In this document: piece by piece, positions 10,665 through 21,109 of the stretch | Position numbering within the stretch: position 1 is the first letter of the stretch | Layout: every line of letters starts with the position of its first letter | Source of the DNA: Diphasiastrum complanatum | Taxonomy: Eukaryota; Streptophyta; Lycopodiopsida; Lycopodiales; Lycopodiaceae | Direction: 5' to 3' | Assembly (NCBI GenBank): GCA_029204225.1 | Contig: CM055111.1 | Location: 16,973,019 to 17,037,018, forward strand | Length of the DNA stretch: 64,000 nucleotides | The notes under the pieces: generated by a model | Databases searched by the model: none | What the model saw: the letters and a program-made list of their open reading frames with translations, nothing else | What the model was told of the DNA's origin: nothing | Position numbers and translations under genes: made by a program

Positions 10665-11522
10665 TTGTAACTTATGAGCATCTTTTTTATATATCTTTCT
10701 TGACTAAGTTGAATGCTCCTATCCTTTTTGCTCCTACTAATTTGAAATCCCAAATAATAGTGCAACTCGCCCATGTCTTTTATTTTTGCTCTACCTCGCA
10801 TTGGTGTATAGTTTATGATATCGTCAACATAGATCACCATGATCGTAATTTCTGAACTTGACCTTCTGAAGAAGATGTTATGATCTGTGCTGCATCTCTG
10901 AAATCCTCTACTTTCAAGAAGTAATTCCACTATTTCCTACCATACTCGAGATGCCTATCTGAGTCCATACAGAGCCTTCCTTAGTATGCAGATCAGATCA
11001 ACCCCCTAGTCAAATCCCTCAGGCTACCTCAACTACACGTCCTCATCTAAATCAACATCAAAAAAGTCCATTTTAACATCCAATTGATATATTTCCATGT
11101 CATTTATTGCACCCCATGCCAATAGGACCCGATTGCAAAAGTCTCATCAAAATCTATGGCCTTTCTTCTCTTTGGAAGATGCACCAAATTCCATGTCTTA
11201 TTCTGATGTATGTATCTCATTTCTTCTAGCATTTCCTGATGCCACATGCTCAAATTCTCTCAGTTTTGAGTTTCTCTGAAGCTTGCAAGTCCATCATGTC
11301 TTCCTTGCTCATGAAAACCATATCGGCAAATTTTTGAGGCACCTTTCTTGTTCTGATGGGTCTCTTTTCTTCGCTACAATCTGCATCTGGATGCCCTATT
11401 GTGTTTTTTTGATGCAAACGCTCCTTTGACCTATTTCTATTCCCATAGCATTGTTGAACATCCTTTAATATATTCTCTAGATACACTTGGATCAAACTTT
11501 TGGATTCCAAAAGTAAAGTGTT
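10665..11522 (-). pseudogene. Antisense copia integrase-RT segment inside the element
   Basis: On the minus strand it reads, from high to low coordinates, the linker before RT (RPIRTRKVPQKFADMV, about 11360-11310), the RT start NKTWNLVHLPKRRKAI with FDETFA (about 11210-11120), and the RT palm with YVDDI and ITIMVIYVDDI...MGELHYYLGFQISRS (about 10850-10720). It is frameshifted and the RT middle is deleted. It sits exactly where the plus-strand element lacks sequence, so it is a replacement rather than a clean insertion; no LTR is attached. The family is distinct from A and B. Confidence 0.7.
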
Positions 11523-12030
11523 TGAAGCTTTTGTTAAGCTCAAAACTCTAGTTGAAAATAAACTTGATTGCTAGAATTAAAGTATCGAGGAGTGATAATG
11601 GTGGAGAGTATATCTCCACTAAGATGATAGAGTTTTGTAAATCCAATGGCATTAAAAGAGAGCTTACATGTACTCATAGTCCTCAACAAAATGGTATAGC
11701 TAAGAGAATGAATAGAACACTTTGTGAGTGTGCAAAGGCTTTAAGGCTAGATGCATCTCTACCTAAGTTTTTTTGGGGTTATTATTTGTGCAACTTATTT
11801 GTGTAATAGATTGCCATGTAAGCCCATTGGAGGCATAACATCTTATGAGGCTTTATTTTGTAAGAAGCCAAATCTTTAAGATCTAAGAATTTTCGGATCT
11901 ACTTGCTATGTTTTTCAAGCATTAGATACAAGAAAAAAGGATGATCCTATCTCTATAAAAGGGATCTTTGTTGATTATGCTGAAAATAGCAAAGGATATA
12001 GAGTCTATAATCCAATCATTAAAAAGATTT
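11523..12030 (+). pseudogene. Copia integrase C-terminal half (family A-type element)
   Basis: Resumes the plus-strand element. The D,D-35-E core is visible as VSRSDNGGEYIST (second Asp) and SPQQNGIAKRMNRTLCECAK, where the position of the catalytic Glu is Lys (AKRMNR in place of AERRNR). After a frameshift the text KPIGGITSYEALFCKKPNL continues toward RT. The first catalytic Asp and the HHCC domain are missing. Inactive. Confidence 0.8.
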
Positions 12031-13152
12031 TAGTGAGTAGAGATGTTACTTTTGATGAAGGTAACTACTACAAGTTAAATGAAAAAGCTTCTAATTCATC
12101 TTATGTCAAGGATCTTGCAAGATTTGAGGAGGAGCCTACATGTGATCAAGATCTTGAGGATCCACCTCAAGATTCGAGGACTCCAAGGAGGTCTACAAGA
12201 AGGAAGGCCAAGCCATCTAGGCTCAGCTATGTTGACAAAGGTGAACAAAGGAAATATTTTCATTCACTTACCTCTTACACTTTTCTAACGTCTATGTTTG
12301 ATGAGCCGAGTTGCTTTGAAGAGGCTATGGAGTCACAAGAATGGAGGGATGCCATGCAAAAGGAGTATGATGCTCTTATGGAGAATCATACATGGAAGCT
12401 TGTGAATTTTCCTCTTGGAAGAAAACCACTTGAGTGCAAATGGATCTATAGATTGAAGTATAATCAAGATGGGAGCATCAAGAAACACAAGGCAAGGCTA
12501 GTGGCAAAGGGATTTTTGCAAACCAAGGGAGTAGATTTTGATGAAACTTTTGCTCCTATTGCTAAACTAGTTTCCATAAGGTTGATAATCTCTTGGCCTC
12601 TATTCCAACTTGATGTGACTAATGCATTTCTCATTGGCTATTTGGAGGAGGAAATCTTCATGAGGCAACCCGAGGGCTTCATCAAAGAAGATCAAGAGGA
12701 AAAAGTGTGTTTATTGCTAAGAAGCCTTTATGGGCTTAAGCAAGCACCTAGAGCTTGGTACTCTAGGTTGAATACTTTCTTGAACTCTGTTAAATTTGTT
12801 ATAAGTGCTTATGATCCTTCTTTGTACTTAAGATTCAATGATGGTAAAATCATCATTCTCATTTTGTATGTAGATGACATTATCCTTAGTGGAAATGATC
12901 ATGATGGTATACAAGAAGTGAAAGTAGCATTGTCTAAAGAGTTTAAGATGGTGGATCATGGTAATCTTCATTTCATATTAGGAATAGAAGTTTCAAGAGG
13001 CAAAGATTTGAGTTCTATTTGTCAATCCAAATATGCTTTTTCTATTTTAGGAAAAATTGAAATGAAAGATTGTAAAGGAGTAGAAACTCCTATGGAGCAA
13101 AATGTAAAAGTTTCTAATAGTGATGATGAAGCATCCTTTGAGGACATCAGAT
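12031..13152 (+). pseudogene. Copia reverse transcriptase part, split by element B
   Basis: Open from 12033 for about 370 codons: the linker (PRRSTRRKAKPSRLSY), the RT start (HTWKLVNFPLGRKPLECKW), the first catalytic Asp in FQLDVTNAF, SLYGLKQAPRAWYSRL and the YVDDI catalytic pair. A short in-frame loss just before FQLDV removes the usual AS/AxxGW segment. The frame is cut at 13152 by insertion of element B; RNase H continues at 19317. RT copies the element RNA into DNA inside the particle in active relatives. Confidence 0.85.
13148..13152 (+). repeat. Left target-site duplication of element B (cagat)
   Basis: CAGAT directly precedes the TG end of the left LTR and is repeated at 19312-19316 after the CA end of the right LTR. 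Joining the flanks restores the sense of the interrupted pol frame. Confidence 0.9.
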
Positions 13153-13834
13153 TGTAAAAATTACAGCAAATAAAGATCCTAAAACACTTGAAATGATGAG
13201 AGAAACAATAGATTATGATTTCATAAGATTAGCACAAGTTGAACCATCAAAATCCATCAAAAATCTATGCTTGAACCTCACTAAATGGCCCAAATCCTTG
13301 AAGAAGGCTTCACACGTGTGAAAGTACGGCCTCCCACAGTCTGAGTACTGTACACCAGACCTACATTCAATCCTATAATCATTAGTAATCACAAGTACTC
13401 AAACAATTATGAACATAGAGAGCAATTGCACCATTATGAGAGAAAAAACATGAAATTGCTTGATTAATTTTGGTGAGATATCATCACCTATATATACATG
13501 ATCCATCACGGTTTTGGGCAGGTATGAGTTGCCCTAAACCTATCCCTAATGCTAATTTTGGTGGATCTTTCATCCCTACCAAGTTAGGGTTGGAATCTTG
13601 GAGATCCTTCAACAATGCAAAAATTACCAAAAATAGCTCCTATTTTTTCTCCCTTGTATCTAAGCATAATTTGGACTCATTCCAAAGGTTCTAACACTTA
13701 GGTCTACTTGAGAACATCCTTATGAATGGAATCCTATGCTATTTGGCACGTGTGACAAGCCACATCATGACCATCTAACTATTTACAAGTCATATGACCA
13801 AAACTAGTCAAGCTAGAATTGTGAATTTTTAACA
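13153..13834 (-). mobile_element. 3' LTR of element B
   Basis: In minus orientation it starts TGTTAAAAATTCACAATTC and ends TTTTTACA. A TATA-like tract (ctatatataca) lies near 13489-13498 and the CACACGTGTG palindrome at 13311-13320. Its left end keeps the TG that has changed to TA in the other LTR. Confidence 0.92.
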
Positions 13835-13845
13835 CTCCTCCTCAC
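13835..13845 (-). other. Polypurine tract of element B
   Basis: The minus strand reads GTGAGGAGGAG immediately before the 3' LTR. In this class of element it primes plus-strand DNA synthesis. Confidence 0.8.
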
Positions 13846-13848
13846 TAT

Positions 13849-14808
13849 CTAGCTTGGTTCAATCATTGCTTTACTAATCACTCCAAGTGATGATCTGAAC
13901 TTCATAGAAGGTGTCTTTTGAAGTGGTTTAGTAAGTATATCAGCTACACATTCATTGCTTGGAACATGCTCCAAAGCAATCTCCTTGGCTTGCACCATTT
14001 CTCTCACAAAGTGATGGCATATCTCAATGTGCTTAGATCTTGCATGGAAGATTGGGTTAGATGCAAGGTGTTGGGCTGATATATTGTCATTGTAGATGAT
14101 TGGTGCCTCCTCTGAATCCATGATCTTTAGTTCCACCAATAATCTCTTGATCCAAGGTACCTCCTTTGTAGTGGTTGTCAAAGCTTTGTACTCGACCTCG
14201 GTTGAAGATAGAGATATAGTTTCTTGCTTTTTTGAAAACCATGAAACCACATTTTCTCCTATGAAAGTTGAATAGGCACTTGTTGATTTCCTATCCCTCT
14301 TGTCCCCTGTAAAATCTGAATCACTAAATGCATGAAGGTTAATCACATCTCCTCTATATAGAATCCCAAAATCCAATGTACCCGAGATATATCTTAGAAT
14401 CCTCTTAGCCTTTTTCCAATGGATATTCAATGGCTTTTGCATGGATTGGCTCAACCTACATACACTAAAGCTAAGATTTGGTCTAGTTATAGTGATCCAC
14501 ATTAAGAAACCTATAAGTTGCCTAAACAAAGTGATGTCCATGAAGGATCTTTCATCATCTTCATTTGGCACTTTTACATCTTGCTCCATTGGTGTGTCAA
14601 CACTTTTGCATACTTCCATCTTAAACTTCTTCAAAAGACTTTGAGCATAGTTTACTTGACTTATAAAGATAAAATCAGACCCTCTAAGTACTTCTATGCC
14701 TAAGATGAAGTGAAGACACCCTAGATCTACCATCTTGAACTCTAAGGATAGATCTATCTTGATTTTTTTCAATACCATCAACACTATTTCCACTAATGAT
14801 GATGTCAT
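13849..14808 (-). CDS. Element B pol, C-terminal RT and RNase H
   Basis: A 319-codon frame that continues the main polyprotein after a one-base shift. It contains the end of RT (FKMVDLGCLHFILGIEV, PMEQDVKVPNEDD), the LIGFLMWITITRPNLSF block, and RNase H with its usual motifs (LHAFSDSDFTGDKRDRKST, SLSSTEVEYKAL, IYNDNISAQHLA, RSKHIEICHHFVRE) to LADILTKPL-like VADILTKPL. The stop is about ten bases before the polypurine tract. Apart from the shift this part looks intact. Confidence 0.88.
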   Translation of the reverse strand: MTSSLVEIVLMVLKKIKIDLSLEFKMVDLGCLHFILGIEVLRGSDFIFISQVNYAQSLLKKFKMEVCKSVDTPMEQDVKVPNEDDERSFMDITLFRQLIGFLMWITITRPNLSFSVCRLSQSMQKPLNIHWKKAKRILRYISGTLDFGILYRGDVINLHAFSDSDFTGDKRDRKSTSAYSTFIGENVVSWFSKKQETISLSSTEVEYKALTTTTKEVPWIKRLLVELKIMDSEEAPIIYNDNISAQHLASNPIFHARSKHIEICHHFVREMVQAKEIALEHVPSNECVADILTKPLQKTPSMKFRSSLGVISKAMIEPS

Positions 14809-17800
14809 CTACATAAATGAGTAAAAGTACAATACCAACATCATCAAACTTAATGTAAAGAGTAGGATCATATTCACTTTGAACAAAAGAAAGTGAAATA
14901 AGATAGCAATGTAGTCTTGAATTCCAAGATCTCGAGGCTTGCTTCAAGCCATAGATGCTTCTTTGGAGATGGCAAACTTTGTTCTCCATTCCATGCTTGA
15001 TGAACCCTTGTGGCTGCTCCATATAGATATCCTCTTCCAAAAAACCATTCAAGAAAGCATTAGAGACATCCATTTGACATAGAATCCATCCCAAATGTGA
15101 TGCAAGTGCAATGATTAGTCTTATTGTGACCATCTTGGCCACGGGTGCAAAAGTTTCCTCATAGTCTATCCCTCTCTCTTGAGCATAACCTTTTGCAACT
15201 AATCTTGCTTTATGTTTGTTAACACTCCCATTTGCATTCAACTTAAGCTTGAAGACCCACTTGCATCCTATTACATTCCTTCGAGGTCTCTCAACAAGCA
15301 ACCAAGTTTCATTCTCAATCAAGGCATCATACTCATCCAACATAGCTTTATACCATTCTTTGGAGTTCAATGCATCTTCAACATTAGACGATTCTTCAAA
15401 ACTAGATAAAGCATAAGAAGTGGATGAGATACCCTCAACTTGCTGTCCTTTGCCTTGATATGTGAGCCTTGATGGCTCCACTTTTGCCCTTGAAGATCTC
15501 CTTGGTGTGATAGGTGGGTTTGGTGCTTGCTCCTCCATGAGCTCCTCCTCAAAACCAAGATCTTGCTCCTCGGCCATCTTCTTCTTGATTGTTGGAGCAC
15601 TTGAGCCTTCTTCAAGCATATGCATATGATGTTCATCAAAGATAACATCCCTTGAAACAACAAATTTGTTCAAGGATGGGAGATAGACTTTGTAGCCCTT
15701 GCTTGAGCTTGCATATCCAAGCATGATCCCTCTTGTGGAAGATGGATCCTCCTTGGTTCTTGTTTCCAATGGCACATGCACATAACATATACACCCAAAA
15801 ACTTTCAAGTGATTAAGATTGGGTTTCTTTCCATACAACATCTCATAAGGAGTTTTGCCTTCAATTGCTTTGCAAGACACCCTATTCATCAAGTAGTTTG
15901 CACATACAAGAGACTCACCCCAAAAGGATTTGGGCAAACAAGCATCTAATCTTAAAGCCTTAGAACATTCACATAATGTTCTATTCCTTCTTTCAGCAAC
16001 TCCATTTTGTTGAGGAGTGTAAGGACAAGAAGTCTCTTTCTTGATCCCTTCCTCCTCACAAAAGGCCTTGAACTCATTGGAGATGAATTCTCCACCATTG
16101 TCACTTCTAAGAATCTTCATGATATGATTATGATGCTTTTCCACAAACATATTGAACTTTACAAAAGTATCAAATACTTGAGACTTGAAGGAAAGTAAGA
16201 ACACCCAACAATATCTTGAGTAGTCATCAATGAAGGTTAAAAACATGGATGAACCTCCATTAGATTTGGTGCTAGCAATGTGCACATCCGAGTGTATGAG
16301 TTCAAGAGGATGAGATGACTTTGTGATGGAGTTAGAAAACACCTTCTTATGTGCCTTGGATAAGGCACAAGCTTCACAAACCTTGTCTTCCTTCCCAATA
16401 GACCTTGGTAGGCCTAAAGCATACTCCTCCTTGATCATAGCCTCCATGGAACCCGAGTTGACATGTCCAAGTCTTTTGTGCCATAAAGTAAAGGTAGATA
16501 TTTTGCTCTTCTCGGCCAACATGACAACATTAGTATCCACAAATGCATCCAGCTTATAAAGTTTGCCAAGTCTAGTGCCCTTAGCCACTATCTTACCCTT
16601 CTTCTTGATGAAACATTCATTTGAAGCAAAGTCAACATTGAAACCATTGTCTACCATTTGGCCAACACTTAGTACATTCTTTGTTATTGTAGGAATGTAC
16701 AAAACACCTTCTATGTTGATCTTTTTGGAAGATCCTAAGCAAAGGGGAATGCTACCAACTCCTTCAATCTTACAAGCTTCATCATTTGCTGTATAGATAG
16801 ACTTTATAGGTCCATCATAAGATAAGAGAGAAGAGAAAAACTCCCTTTTACTAGTCATGTGTGAACTAGCACCCGAGTCAATCCACCAAGGATCTTCTCC
16901 TTTGAAGCTTGTTGAAGAAAATATGGACATCATGAGAGAGTCCTCATGTGAACTCTCCTCCTCCTCCTCTTTGCTCATGTTGGCTTGGCTTTGATCTTGC
17001 TTCCTCTTGAAGCATTCCGAGGCATAATGCCCCATCTTGCTACAATAGTAACACTTCACCTTTGATTTGTCCTTCTTGACTTTGGTGGTTGATGGAGATG
17101 CCTTTGGGGGTCCTTCTTGATCCTCAAGCTTTGTAGACTTCTTGAATGTTGATCCTTTGCCTTTGGACTTGCCTTTTCCTTTGGTGAAGAGAGCTTGGTC
17201 ATCTCCACCTTGGATGGAAAGCCTATCCATCCTCTCTTGCATTTGGCTCCTTCTTGATTCCTCGGCCATGAGTGTGCCTTGGAGTTCTTCAAGTATGGGT
17301 AGCTTACCCATAATTGCATATCCCTGAACCAAATTGTCAAATTCAAAGCTTAGTCCATTCAATATGAGTTGAACAAGCTCTTCATCCTTGATAGGGTCAC
17401 CTATAAAGGCTAGCTCTTTGTTCAATTCCTTTACTCTTAGGACAAAAGTATGTGCACTCTCTCCTTTCTTTTGATAGCTTCTATAGATTTGATTCTTCAA
17501 AGCTAACATTCTAGTTTGGTTCTTGGATTCATAGACCTTTTGCAAAGTCTCCCAAGCATCTTGAGCTGAAGTGCAATCTCCTACCTCTCTTAAGAGTTCA
17601 TTTGCAACATTCATTTTTATGCAATGTAGTGCAACATTGCACCTCTTGATGTATTTGGCTTTTTCTTGAGGATGAATAGGTTCACCCTCCTTACCATTTA
17701 CAATTTCCATCAGATCTTGCATGATCATGATAGATTCCATTCTAACTTTCCATATGGAATAGTTAGTTTTGTTGAGCCTTTCATTAGTATCCAAAAGATA

Positions 17801-17818
17801 TGCATTTATAGATGCCAT
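14684..17818 (-). CDS. Element B gag-pol polyprotein (gag, protease, integrase, RT)
   Basis: 1044 codons from MASINAYLLDTNERLNKTNY. Gag occupies about 1-250; the CCHC knuckle CYYCSKMGHYASEC is at about 256-269; protease WWIDSGASSHMT near 311-322; GAG-pre-integrase LWHKRLGH and CEACALSKAHK near 445-495; integrase with HSDVH, RSDNGGEF and NGVAERRNRT; then RT with QMDVSNAFLNGFLEEDIYM and LIYVDDIIISGN. The order gag-PR-IN-RT-RH is that of Ty1/copia. The last 30 or so codons are out of frame because a run of seven A (T run near 14763-14769) has one base too many; the correct frame continues at 14808-13849. The whole cycle is cytoplasmic particle assembly, reverse transcription and nuclear integration. 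Confidence 0.93.
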   Translation of the reverse strand: MASINAYLLDTNERLNKTNYSIWKVRMESIMIMQDLMEIVNGKEGEPIHPQEKAKYIKRCNVALHCIKMNVANELLREVGDCTSAQDAWETLQKVYESKNQTRMLALKNQIYRSYQKKGESAHTFVLRVKELNKELAFIGDPIKDEELVQLILNGLSFEFDNLVQGYAIMGKLPILEELQGTLMAEESRRSQMQERMDRLSIQGGDDQALFTKGKGKSKGKGSTFKKSTKLEDQEGPPKASPSTTKVKKDKSKVKCYYCSKMGHYASECFKRKQDQSQANMSKEEEEESSHEDSLMMSIFSSTSFKGEDPWWIDSGASSHMTSKREFFSSLLSYDGPIKSIYTANDEACKIEGVGSIPLCLGSSKKINIEGVLYIPTITKNVLSVGQMVDNGFNVDFASNECFIKKKGKIVAKGTRLGKLYKLDAFVDTNVVMLAEKSKISTFTLWHKRLGHVNSGSMEAMIKEEYALGLPRSIGKEDKVCEACALSKAHKKVFSNSITKSSHPLELIHSDVHIASTKSNGGSSMFLTFIDDYSRYCWVFLLSFKSQVFDTFVKFNMFVEKHHNHIMKILRSDNGGEFISNEFKAFCEEEGIKKETSCPYTPQQNGVAERRNRTLCECSKALRLDACLPKSFWGESLVCANYLMNRVSCKAIEGKTPYEMLYGKKPNLNHLKVFGCICYVHVPLETRTKEDPSSTRGIMLGYASSSKGYKVYLPSLNKFVVSRDVIFDEHHMHMLEEGSSAPTIKKKMAEEQDLGFEEELMEEQAPNPPITPRRSSRAKVEPSRLTYQGKGQQVEGISSTSYALSSFEESSNVEDALNSKEWYKAMLDEYDALIENETWLLVERPRRNVIGCKWVFKLKLNANGSVNKHKARLVAKGYAQERGIDYEETFAPVAKMVTIRLIIALASHLGWILCQMDVSNAFLNGFLEEDIYMEQPQGFIKHGMENKVCHLQRSIYGLKQASRSWNSRLHCYLISLSFVQSEYDPTLYIKFDDVGIVLLLIYVDDIIISGNSVDGIEKNQDRSILRVQDGRSRVSSLHLRHRST

Positions 17819-18616
17819 CTAGTCTCCTAGTCAAGGACTTGACACAAATGAAGGTTACTTCTATTGATTTGATTGAAGGTCTACCTTATCCCACTTCTTA
17901 GGGACCTAAAAAGATCAGTAATAGACTTCCTATAAAGATCTAAGAATGATCTCTAACAAAATCAAATCATAGAATACTAGAAACAATGCACTTGCTTGAT
18001 TGAAGTAGACAATACTATTAGAATTGCCCCTCTTTCTATAAAGAACATTAAAGCTTCCAAATGATCTGATCAAGAGTGAATTTCAGCAACCTAATATACT
18101 TTCAAAATCACTTGTAAAAGATCTAAATGGAACTTAATGAGGATGCAACACAATCTACTATCCAATCACAAGCAAAAAATGATCAAAATTGATGAAAAAT
18201 TGATCTAATTTGGTGCATAAGTCAAGCAATGGTTGGACTGAACCTAAATCACTTTAGGAGGTGCCTACTACACCTTAGAACAGCCTTGAAGAGTCCCCAA
18301 AACTCTGATCTTCCCTCTCCTTGAATGCTAGAAAGCCTCCTCTATGAAATCACCTCCAAAACTCGCTTAGAAATCAATGCTTGGAGCAAGCAAAACTTGC
18401 TATCTTGGTAATGTGAATTGAATTCAACTTTGCCTCTGGTTTTAGAAACCTAAAAACCTGCAAATGAAGTCACACAACACCAATCTCCAATGTATTTGAC
18501 TCACTTTGAGTTCTAGAATCAATACTAGATGCTAAGATCCAATCTACACAAGATTTAGATCAAACATTGTGATCAAATTGAATGAAAACCAAGGATTTAG
18601 CTCATTTCAGCCTTTA
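17819..18616 (-). other. Untranslated leader of element B
   Basis: About 800 bases between the primer-binding site and the gag ATG, without an open frame. Long leaders of this kind usually hold packaging and dimerisation signals; none can be named from sequence. Confidence 0.7.
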
Positions 18617-18629
18617 GGCTCTGATACCA
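18617..18629 (-). other. Primer-binding site of element B
   Basis: The minus strand reads TGGTATCAGAGCC, an exact complement of the initiator tRNA-Met 3' end, directly at the end of the 5' LTR. Confidence 0.93.
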
Positions 18630-19311
18630 TATAAAAATTACAGCAAATAAGGATCCTAAAACACTTGAAATGATGAGGGAAACAATAGATTATGATTTCA
18701 TAAGATTAGCACAAGTTGAACCATCAAAATCCATAAAAAATCTATGCTTGAACCTCACTAAATGGCCCAAATCCTTGAAGAAGGCTTCACACGTGTGAAA
18801 GTACGGCCTCCCACAGTCTGAGTACTGTACACCAGACCTACATTCAATCCTATAATCATTAGTAATCACAAGTACTCAAACAATTATGAACATAGAGAGC
18901 AATTGCACCATTATGAGAGAAAAAACATGAAATTGCTTGATTAATTTTGGTGAGATATCATCACCTATATATACATGATCCATCACGGTTTTGGGCAGGT
19001 ATGAGTAGCCCTAAACCTAACCCTAATGCTAATTTTGGTGGATCTTTCATCCCTACCAAGTTAGGGTTGGAATCTTGGAGATCCCTCAACAATGCAAATA
19101 TTACCAAAAATAGCTCCTATTTTTTCTCCCTTGTATCTAAGCATAATTTGGACTCATTCCAAAGGTTCTAACACTTAGGTCTACTTGAGAACATCCTTAT
19201 GAATGGAATCCTATGCTATTTGGCACGTGTGACAAGCCACATCATGACCATCTAACTATTTACAAGTCATATGACCAAAACTAGTCAAGCTAGAATTGTG
19301 AATTTTTAACA
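18630..19311 (-). mobile_element. 5' LTR of element B
   Basis: 682 bases, nearly identical to 13153-13834. Its inner end reads TA where the other copy has TG. The CACACGTGTG palindrome is at 18788-18797. As the 5' LTR it should carry the active promoter. Confidence 0.92.
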
Positions 19312-19316
19312 CAGAT
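19312..19316 (+). repeat. Right target-site duplication of element B (cagat)
   Basis: CAGAT, identical to 13148-13152. Confidence 0.9.
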
Positions 19317-20013
19317 TATATAGAAGACTTGTAGCTTCTTGATCTATCTTACTATAACTAGGCCTGATCTAAGTTATAGTGTGGGTAAACTAAGCCAATC
19401 TATGCAAAATCCATTGGTTTGTGATTGGAAAAATACAAAAAGGGTGTTGAGGTACATCTCGGTACATCACGGCCACCAAGAACTTTGGCATTTTATATGA
19501 TGGATCTAATCTTGCCTTAAGGACATATTCGGATGCTGATTTTGTAGGTGATAAGGTGGATAGGAGGTCCACAATTGCCTTGTTACCTTTCTTTGCAATG
19601 ACATAGTGTCTTGGTTTTCCGAAAAGCAAGATACTATTTCTCTATCTTCAACCAAGTTAGAATAGAAGGCACTAACATCCACAACAAAGGAGATCTTATG
19701 GTTGAAGAGGCTTTTGGTGGAGTTGCAAGTCGTGGAGGCCGAGGAGCAGCCAATAATATATTGTGACAACCAATCAAGCCAAGCATTAGCAACCAATCCC
19801 ACATTCCATGCGAGGAGCAAGCACATAGAGATTGCTCACCATTTTGTGAGGGAAAAGGTTCAAGCAAAGGAGATCAAGCTACATCATGTGTGTTCAATAG
19901 GTTGCCTTGCTGATATACTCACTAAAGCCTTGCCAAAGGCTTCATTTATCAAGTTAAGATCAGCTTTAGGAGTTGTAGATAGATGTACTATAGTTGTATC
20001 ATGTAAAAATTGA
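19317..20013 (+). pseudogene. RNase H part of the host copia element, continued
   Basis: Continues the frame interrupted at 13152: RLYRRLVAS, then a frameshifted stretch with 'tatgcaaaatcc' (SQSMQNP-type motif), TYSDADFVGD-like text near 19510-19560, and an open end at 19702-20013 with LLVELQVVEAEEQPIIYCDN, RSKHIEIAHHFVREKVQAKE and LADILTKALPKASFIKLRS. RNase H would remove RNA during reverse transcription; several frameshifts make it inactive. Confidence 0.85.
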
Positions 20014-21100
20014 GGAGTAATAGAAATTAGCAATTTTCACATAGTTTTTGATGTATTTTGACATCTATGTGGATCCACACGTGTGAAATGACACTTGTAA
20101 TATTTAGATCCATTTTGATTAGCTTTCATTTGAGTCAAATATGACATCTACTAAATTATAGGAGTTAGGTCCTAGATTGTAGGAATCTAGAAGATCAACA
20201 CAAACCACCAATGGATGATGTGACAAACTTGATAGATCTTATCCAAACTGGATGTGGATAAGTACAATGAGCTGTCCCACACAGGCTGGATGCAGCTTAG
20301 AGAGAGATTATGATGATTGTGTACTTGATCCATGATGGATCCATTGTGAACCTAGTGATGAGAAATTTTGTTTGTGAAGCAATCTTGGTGTTTTCACTCT
20401 CTTAAGCACTTTCTTTGTGGATGAATGTTTAGTAAATCATTAGTAAACTATTTCTTTATTAGCAGGCCATATAGTAGCTGTACTTAACATGTGTGATGCC
20501 ATGGTTCATCATTATTTGATTGTTCTTTCTTGGAATCACAAAGATTGTCAAGTAGTATACCGATGCCCATACATATGCTCACAAATTTTGAAATCTGTGC
20601 CCCTTCCCGCGGCCTTTTTGTAAATCAAGATGGAGTTGGTGATGGTATCCAGGGATGTACCTACCTTTTCTACTCCTTTGGTTGTTTAATCCCTCCTCTC
20701 TCTCACTCTTGATTATTGCTCTTGCTCTTGCTTTTGCACTTCTTGCTTTGTCCTCCTGCTCTTCTCCTCTTGATTGTGCTTCTTTAGCTCTCCTCCTTGT
20801 AAAATCAAATGGTAAGAAATGGTGCTCTCAAGAACACTAAAACTCTTTTTTTTTGTCATTGGATTCTAACTAATTCCATTGGGTTGGCATGTTTGTGTAG
20901 GTGACAAGAGAGAAGATGTAAGATGGAAGATGGAGCTCTGGTGAGTGTTGGATGTCATGTAATCTCTCTCTTCTTGGTCTCCATCTCACACTCTAGTATT
21001 TGGAACATTGTGATTAAAGCTTTGGTTTTGCAAGTTTTTTAGAGTCATTTTCTTTTGCCGATTTTGATTAAAGCATAGGAGGCACTGAATTTACGAGCGA
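20014..21100 (+). other. Probable 3' LTR region and unassigned sequence
   Basis: A purine-rich 'ttgaggagtaa' follows the RNase H stop and a CACACGTGTG palindrome lies at 20076-20085, inside 'tggatccacacgtgtgaaat', which also occurs in the LTR at 9104. Beyond that box I cannot align this region with the 5' LTR, so the 3' LTR is either badly rearranged or of another family. 20500-21100 shows only pyrimidine-rich tracts. Confidence 0.4.
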
Positions 21101-21109
21101 CTAGAAAAA

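Larger units (their letters stand above)
13153..19311 (-). mobile_element. Nearly complete Ty1/copia element B, nested
   Basis: A 6159-base element on the minus strand: two 682-base LTRs, primer-binding site, leader, gag-protease-integrase-RT-RNase H and a polypurine tract. It lies in the RT/RNase H junction of a plus-strand copia element with a CAGAT target duplication. The LTRs differ at only about eight positions by eye (roughly 1.2%), so insertion was recent relative to its host element. One frameshift in RT is the only clear coding defect. Confidence 0.93.

Noticed and set aside
15212-17346. Plus-strand and alternate minus-strand frames inside element B
   Set aside because: Shadows of the gag-pol frame; no independent motif.
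18617-18629. 'ggctctgatacca' as part of a tRNA gene
   Set aside because: It is the complement of a primer-binding site next to an LTR; no cloverleaf can be drawn around it.
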